A DNA stretch of 64,000 bases from Voacanga thouarsii (Eukaryota > Streptophyta > Magnoliopsida > Gentianales > Apocynaceae), in contig JANUWF010001176.1 of assembly GCA_026120185.1 (NCBI GenBank), forward strand, positions 4,411,501 through 4,475,500, in the 5' to 3' direction. Positions 58,626 to 64,000 of the stretch are shown one piece after another; positions within the stretch are counted from its first letter, which is position 1; each line of letters starts with the position of its first letter. A model generated the notes under the pieces. It did no database searches, was not told the origin of the DNA, and was given only the letters and a program-made list of their open reading frames with translations. The position numbers and the translations under genes were made by a program.

Positions 58626-58936
58626 CCAGACATAGACTTAAGTTTTTCAAAGTAAAATTTCCAATCACTCCAATAAAAATATAATAACGAATATTGTATC
58701 AAGACTATCACTATTACAAAAGATAAATCCAACTCGACATTCTTGATAAGCTCAAGTTACCCAAAAAGTATGGTTTGAAAATCATGTGAGATTATCATAA
58801 TATCAATAAGTCCAAAGTGTGTGTGTTAGTGTTATAATTTCGAAATTCAATGTCGTGATGCATGAGTAATATTGACTTGAATGGACATAGTCATAATTTA
58901 AATAATTTTATGTTTCTCAAAATACATTATCATTTT
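58626..58936 (+). mobile_element. Gypsy LTR-like remainder, right of the CACTA insertion
   Basis: AT-rich non-coding sequence that continues the interrupted LTR-like segment from 53669-53826. It is assigned by position between the CACTA element and the Tekay LTR; no independent match was available. Confidence 0.4.
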
Positions 58937-60734
58937 TGGGGGTAGCCCAGCAAGTACGAAATCAATACATTGTCTAAGAAAATTTTTGTCTAGTAAATTA
59001 TTTATATCACATGTCTGGAATGCCAATTCATTTATCCAAAAGTATTGAATACATTATACTACCATATCCTGTATCAATAAGATATCGTACCGTAACCATA
59101 TGATTGTAATACGTCATATATATAGTTAAGGCATATACAATGTAAAATTATTGGGTAGGGTGTACGTCTCTCGAGGGTCTCATGATCATCTCTTGGTGCC
59201 CTACACTCAGTCAAGTTTTATAGAATTTCCATCATTTTTCCAACAGCTTGCGCTATCAAGAACTCTTCAAGTCCTACATTCTCGACTTGGGGTTCTTCAT
59301 TATGCTAGCGGGGGGATCAGATTAGTGTTGTCTTCACGGGGTGATAATTCCCCATTCTTGGTTCCCTCAAGATGTACCATTAATCTCTTTCTAGGTGGCA
59401 TGATTTCACTAAATTATGGAAGTTTTGTTATTAGTCAAACATGCGGGAAATTTATACATGATATGTTATTGTTAATCACCTCGGTCAAACAAACCCAAAG
59501 ATTAGAAATAACCCATAATTGACCACTAGTACATATGTGGTCATATATATATATGATTAACAAATATAGCAGTGATGAAATCATCCGTACATCTTTTAAT
59601 CCTAAGGTGGACAAAGTCCCACCATTTAGGGAAAGCAAAATAAATACATAATCCAAAGTCAGATGGTTTAGACACCTCCAATTTTATTAGTTCATTGCCT
59701 AAATTTTTGCCAACCTTCACCCTTTTCCCTGGGTTAATGACGCCTTGTTTCAATTACAATAATAAGGAATAAAAAGAGATTTTTGGGAGATTACCTTAGG
59801 GCCTCTTATTCAAGTCTTCAAACTAGTAAATGAGAGACTTCCAAACACCAAATGAGTGGGGTCTTATTGAAGAATGACGAAGGAAAAGATCAAGTGAGAG
59901 GGAAGTAGTGTATTCGACCAAGAGGAAATGGAAGAGGGAAGTTTCCTCTTGTAGGCAAGGCTAGTCAGCCAACCTAGAAAGAGATGAGATGCATGTTTTT
60001 CTTCTACAGAGAAGGGAGTGGATGAGAGGTAGAGAGAGAGCATCTAGTTTTGGGAAGGCAAGAATGGAGCGAATAAGAGTTTTTATATTAGGGCTCATTT
60101 GAACTTAGGATTGTGATGAACATGTTTGAATTCAAACTAAACTCAAGGGCTGAGATAATGTGCTTTGTAATGGCCAAGATTGAAATCATCAAAGAGTGGA
60201 AAATGTCTCTAAGGTGGCGACACTATAAGTAGGGGTATTCGTGTCATTTAGGCACTATAGGGCTTGAGTCTTAATTGGTTAAAATTATTTGAAAGTCATG
60301 GAAAGTGTTGGTCAAAATTATTTAAATGGGTCAAGTCAATATGGTCCTAGTCAACTAATTTTGAGCTAGTCAAAATAATTGTCAAGTTGTCAAAATAATT
60401 TTAATCTTGGGTTGACCAAGACTTTTAAGTGGTAAAAAATAAAAAATAACTTAGAGATGTAATCTAATCATTTAAAGGGTCGTTTTATCTTTCTAAAATC
60501 ATGGTAATGACATTTATTTAGACACAATATATTTAATAAAATCATATCAAGTTAATTATCATACAAAAAATCTAGTCACATTAATAATTATATGCATTCT
60601 TTATATTGCTTTGACAAGTACTCTTAGAACTCATATAAGACTTAAATAAAATAATCACATAAAAAATTCAAATAATTCATAGGATGAAGTTAGTTATTTT
60701 AATTTTTCTAACATGAAATTATTGGGGTATTACA
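58937..60734 (-). mobile_element. Tekay-type 3' LTR, copy 2
   Basis: Minus-strand start TGTAATACCCCAATAATTTC at 60734, directly after the polypurine tract. It matches the 29988-33768 repeat over its first 0.95 kb and its last 0.4 kb, but is about half as long. The shared 'gggtcaagtcaatatggtc', 'aattttaatcttggg' and 'ggtagggtgtacgtc' regions are clear. The outer end is placed at a TG near 58937 with low precision. The ORF at 59151-59522 is not a recognised gene. Confidence 0.75.
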
Positions 60735-60750
60735 CCGTCCCCCTCTTAAG
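60735..60750 (-). promoter_or_regulatory. Tekay polypurine tract
   Basis: On the minus strand 'cttaagagggggacgg' precedes TGTAATACCCC. Upstream lies 'gggacaaaatttc', the usual end of the Tekay/Del internal region. Confidence 0.8.
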
Positions 60751-60769
60751 GAAATTTTGTCCCAAAATT

Positions 60770-60990
60770 AAACTATGCCATACCTCGCACCATCTCTGTG
60801 GTATTTCTTTCTCATCAACTTCTCACTGTCTCATATAGCATCTTGAGCTCCGAGATGCTTCCACAATACTTTAACAATAGGGGTCCATTTATTTCTCAAG
60901 TCCTTAATACTTCGTTCAAATATCTTGTTCGGCTTCTACATGTAGGTTAAATTTAGTTGTAGTTGTGATGATTCTTTGTTCAAGATATGC
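60770..60990 (-). pseudogene. Chromodomain at the end of gypsy integrase
   Basis: Readable across a few breaks: 'LNLTYM', 'KPNKIFERSIKDLRNKWTPI', 'VKVLWKHLGAQDAI' and 'SEKLMRKKYHRDGARYG'. This follows the chromodomain pattern 'P..IL.R..K.LRNK.I..VKV.W......ATWE.E..MR..YP'. In active elements this domain steers insertion to marked chromatin. Confidence 0.75.
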
Positions 60991-61870
60991 TTGGGATCCA
61001 AGTTGCACTTCTTTAACTAAGACACATGGAATACATCATGAATGCAAATTAGTTCGTTCTAGGAGTTCCAATTGGTATGCTACTGCTCCAATCTTCCCAG
61101 TGATTGGAAACGTCCTAATGTAGCTCAACTGTAGCTTTTCCACCTTTTGGATGTCTCAAAATTTCTTGACTTGGGGTTAGCTTCAGGAATACTTGATCTT
61201 CCATTTGAAATTTCAATTCGCTTCTGCAGTTTTTTGTATAGCTTTTTTGCTGGCTCTAGACCGCCTTAAATCTATCTTGTTGTGGCTTTACATTCTCTGT
61301 CATCTCTTGGATGTTGATTTCTCCCTTTTTATTAATTTGACTATTCTCATTCAAACCCCAGTACAATGGTGTTTGGCCTTTTTGCCCATACAAAGCTTCA
61401 TATAGTGCCATGCCAATAGATGCTTAATAACTATTGTTGTAAGCTAATTCCATAGATGGAATACTATCGATCTATTGGTTTTTGAAGTCCAACACACATG
61501 CACACAACATGTCTTCGAGAATTTGTATCATCACTCAAATTGTCCAGCCATTTAGGGGTAAGCAGAAGTACTAAACTTTAAGGTTAACCCAATAGATTCT
61601 TAGAATTTTGCCTAAAACCTTAAGGTAAAGTAGGAGGTCTTGATCTAACACTATGCTTGTCAACACTTCGTGTAATCTCACAACTTCCTGCATGTAAACC
61701 TATGACAACTTCTCCTTGAAATACATCACGTTTATTTGAATGAAATGCGTGGATTTTGTTAGTCGATCCAGTACTACAGAAACAACATCCTTCTAAGTCC
61801 TGCACATTGGTAATCTTATGACGAAGTCAATTGTGATGCACTTTCATTTTCATTCTGGGACAGGCAAAGG
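60991..61870 (-). pseudogene. Gypsy integrase core and C-terminal domain
   Basis: Read on the minus strand with frame changes: 'VVLDRLTKSTHFIQINVMYF' containing the first Asp, 'YMQEVVRLHEVLTSIVLDQD' with the second Asp, 'QILEDMLCACVLDFKNQ', 'SIPSMELAYNNSY-ASIGMA', 'YEALYGQKGQTPLYWG' and 'FQMEDQVFLKLTPSQEILRH'. The Glu block (HPQTDGQSE in relatives) is not clearly preserved. Pseudogenised. Confidence 0.8.
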
Positions 61871-62000
61871 TTGTAGCAATTGATAGCTTTCTTATTATCC
61901 GCCTTCACCTTTTGACAAGCGAGGCATATAGACACATATTACGCTATATCTTTCATCATGTTCGACCACCAAAACATTCTTTTCAAATCCCAAAACACCT
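61871..62000 (-). pseudogene. Gypsy integrase zinc-binding domain
   Basis: The segment 'KVFWDLKRMFWWSNMMKDIA', a stop, then 'YVSICLACQKVKADNKKAIN' and 'PVPEWKWK'-like sequence matches the gypsy HHCC end and the 'CxxCQ.VKAEHQ.PAGLLQPL' linker. The C-x2-C pair is intact. Confidence 0.8.
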
Positions 62001-62339
62001 TGGTCTCTCTGAGTTGTATGGTGTACCGACTTTATTGGTCTTCTCCTAAATTTTTTTTCTTTAGCTCCTTCACATTCGACACACACAAAATGGTCCTAAA
62101 ATACATTATCTGTTGATCATCCACTCTAAAGTCTAAGTTTTCCCTTCCAATTTTCTTTTTCTTACAACTCTGAAATTCTTGACTGCTTGCTTGAGCATTG
62201 CAAATTTCTTATTTTAACTCAAAGATCATAGTTAGATTCCTCATCCAAATCTTCTCCCTACCCATTTTGGCTTCCACCAACAACACTTCTTGTATTTCCT
62301 TCACCTATTGAGCTCACACTCTAGCTAACTTCACTTTTT

Positions 62340-63240
62340 TGTAATGCGTCCACTCCTACATTCGTCTTTCCCGGGTGATAATTGATTGGACATCGATACT
62401 CTTCTATGAATTTATTCACCTCCTTTGTCATAAGTTTAAGTCATTTTTGTATTAATATGTACTTTAAGCTCTTATAACCTATGAATATCTCATACTCAGA
62501 ACTAGCGCTATCAATAGGTCGGGTATACCCGAACCTGACTTGACTCGAAATTCATTTATAACGGGTTCAGTATATCCATTTTATTACTTAACTTGAACCC
62601 ATTTACCTGTTTATTCTATATAGTTGGGTGTACTAGTATCATAGTTCCATACCTATTTACATGTTAACCTAATTAATTTAGGTATTATATAAAATGTATA
62701 TTGTATTGTATATTAAATTATATATTTTTATATGATATTGTATTATATATTATTGTATTTGTATAAAATATATATTAGATTATATATTATTGTCGGATTT
62801 GACACTCGTGTCTTCAGGTACTGGTATTCTTATATCATACTTGGTAGGTATTCATATTAGGATGGATGTGTAATATTGTTAATCAGGTCGGGTCCAAAAT
62901 AGAGTGGCATGGACCTGATTCGATCCATTTACACCCCTATTCAAAACTGTATTGTGTCACTACTTCTTCAGGGCAAACACAATAGTAGCTAATTCCAAAT
63001 TGTATGTGGGGTATTCATCTCATGCAGTTTAAGTTTTCGTGAGGTGAATGCTACAGTTTTGTTCTCCTGCACCAATGGTACTTTTAATCCATCACTTGAA
63101 TCATTTATGTGTAGAGCATATGGCTTCTTTCCTTCTGGCAATGTCAACACATATGTAGTCATTAGTATCTTTTTTAGCCATTGAAAGCTTTTCTCATATC
63201 TTTTGCTCCACAAAAACTGCACATCCTTTCGCATCAGCCT
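62340..63240 (-). pseudogene. Gypsy RNase H, split by a MITE
   Basis: The N-terminal half (63240-62945) reads 'FLWSKRYEKSFQWLKKILMT', 'YVLTLPEGKKPYALHINDSS' and 'VAFTSRKLKLHEMNTPHTIW'. After the MITE, 'YEIFIGYKSLKYILIQK' and 'NYHPGKTNVGVDAL' (about 62500-62345) complete it. The first catalytic Asp (YCDAS in relatives) is changed to H-I-N-D-S. Confidence 0.85.
62503..62939. mobile_element. hAT-like MITE, 437 bp
   Basis: Left end TAGCGCTATCAATAGGTCGG and inverted right end TAGGGGTGTAAATGGATCGA match at about two-thirds of positions. The 8-bp flanks CTCAGAAC (62495-62502) and TTCAAAAC (62940-62947) agree at six of eight, both differences being transitions. The 'TAGGGGTGTAAATGG' end is typical of hAT-derived MITEs. 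AT-rich centre, no ORF. It sits precisely in the RNase H frame. Confidence 0.7.
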
Positions 63241-64000
63241 AGTTATAGGCGAGGCGAGGGTTGAAAAAATCTTTTTTGAATTGCCTATTATACCCAGGTA
63301 GACCCAAGAAACTTCTAATAACTATAATAGTATTACGATATTTCCAATTCAAAATAGCTTTTACTTTAGCAAGATCTACCTTATTTCCTTTCTTAGTCAT
63401 TGCACGCCCCAAAAATGAAACTGTGTCAAACTAAAATTTACACTTGCTAAATTTAGCATATAGTTAGTGTTCCCTCAACTTTTCTAAAACCAACTTTAGG
63501 TGCTCCGCATGTTCCTTAAGGTTTTTGGAATAAATCAAAATGTTAGCAATGAAAATCATGACAAATTTTTTCTACATAAGACCAGAATATTTGGTGCATC
63601 AAATCCATTAATGTCACGGGTGCATTCATCAAACTAAGTGGCATTACAGTAAATTTATAGTGGATATATCAGTTGTTAAATATAGTCTTTAGAATATCTT
63701 CCGCTCGAGTCCTCACTTGGTAATACACTTGTCTTAGATCGAGCTTAGCGTAGTTACTGGATCATTTCAATTGGTCAAACATTCATCCTTAGGCATGTTA
63801 ATCAAAACACTAAGTTGCCTTAGCAACCCTTCTTGAGTATCTTTGAGGCTTTTGCTCCCACGATTAAATATTTTTGCTTTTTAACTAAGACATTTTTCAT
63901 TTCCAAAATATCTCTTCCAGTCCGAATGAATTACACTACTTCCTTTTGCAGGCTACACTAGCGTAGAGCTCAGATAACAAATCCATGCTTAAGATAATAT
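63241..64000 (-). pseudogene. Gypsy reverse transcriptase, partial
   Basis: Minus-strand frames read 'NYAKLDLRQVYYQVRTRAED', 'ILKTIFNN', a stop, 'YIHYKFTVMPLSLMNAPVTL', 'DLMHQIFWSYVEKICHDF' and 'VKGKV'-like downstream blocks, matching the Ty3/gypsy fingers and palm ('DLRSGYHQ', 'MPFGLTNAPA'). The Y/F-x-DD box region (about 63545) is degraded. It continues beyond 64000. Confidence 0.85.

Larger units (their letters stand above)
60735..64000 (-). mobile_element. Tekay/Del-type chromovirus internal region (continues beyond window)
   Basis: Minus-strand order from the right edge: reverse transcriptase, RNase H, integrase zinc domain, integrase core and C-terminus, chromodomain, polypurine tract, 3' LTR. 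Reverse transcriptase before integrase defines Ty3/gypsy, and a C-terminal chromodomain defines a chromovirus. Gag, protease and the 5' LTR lie outside the window. Many frameshifts and stops. Confidence 0.88.

Noticed and set aside
59151..59522. 123-residue plus-strand ORF
   Set aside because: It lies within the Tekay LTR, antisense to the element, and the homologous region of the other copy is not open.
1..64000. CRISPR arrays, bacterial operons, riboswitches or a novel defence-type system
   Set aside because: The tandem repeats seen are microsatellites or long AT-rich units without spacer structure, and all recognisable proteins are plant transposon or plant metabolic families.

Overview
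This is eukaryotic nuclear DNA from a flowering plant, most likely a eudicot. It is AT-rich and dominated by decayed plant transposable elements: SIRE and Tork-like Ty1/copia, Athila-like and Tekay-like Ty3/gypsy, L1-type LINEs and CACTA transposons. I see only one convincing host gene, an adenylate isopentenyltransferase (cytokinin biosynthesis) at 51.56-52.60 kb, with a TATA box, a 5' leader intron and one coding intron. There are no prokaryotic operons, no CRISPR arrays and no rRNA. I could not identify the species. Family assignments come from reading translated motifs; no search was run.

Layout. 1-11.86 kb: a minus-strand SIRE-like copia element (gag, protease, integrase, reverse transcriptase, RNase H, then an env-like third ORF). 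It is broken by two copies of one long repeat. One copy (6609-10937) is a 4.3-kb probable solo LTR with a perfect 5-bp duplication; the other (1-1378) is cut by the window edge. 11.87-13.73 kb: the tail and 3' LTR of a gypsy element. 13.73-20.71 kb: a plus-strand LINE with DUF4283-type ORF1, endonuclease, reverse transcriptase, zf-RVT and poly(A), with a related gypsy solo LTR (15300-16842, duplication ATTGG) inside ORF1. 20.7-26.6 kb: a minus-strand Athila-like element with 5' LTR, tRNA-Asp primer site and one degenerate non-pol ORF, but no recognisable gag or pol. 26.9-30.0 kb: a second Athila-like element with gag linker, protease, decayed primer site and 5' LTR. 30.0-33.77 kb: a Tekay-like LTR carrying a 157-bp retroposon flanked by a 14-bp duplication. 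33.8-35.5 kb: LINE fragments.

36.3-42.3 kb: a minus-strand CACTA element with a decayed TNP2-type transposase and a 310-bp-period AT-rich tandem array. 43.06-44.28 kb: a SIRE polypurine tract and LTR, joined directly to a Tork-like copia gag-integrase fragment (44.28-46.3 kb). 46.97-49.72 kb: LINE RNase H remnant and minus-strand retroposed ORFs. 50-52.7 kb: the isopentenyltransferase gene. 53.4-58.9 kb: copia and gypsy LTR remnants, split by a 4.8-kb non-autonomous CACTA element with matching terminal inverted repeats and an AAT duplication. 58.94-64 kb: the 3' LTR, chromodomain, integrase, RNase H and reverse transcriptase of a minus-strand Tekay-type chromovirus that runs off the right edge; a 437-bp hAT-like MITE splits its RNase H.

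Almost every element is interrupted by stops, frameshifts or later insertions, so the elements here look inactive. The main value of the window is its layered insertion history, several junctions of which are exact, and the unusual gene structure of the isopentenyltransferase.
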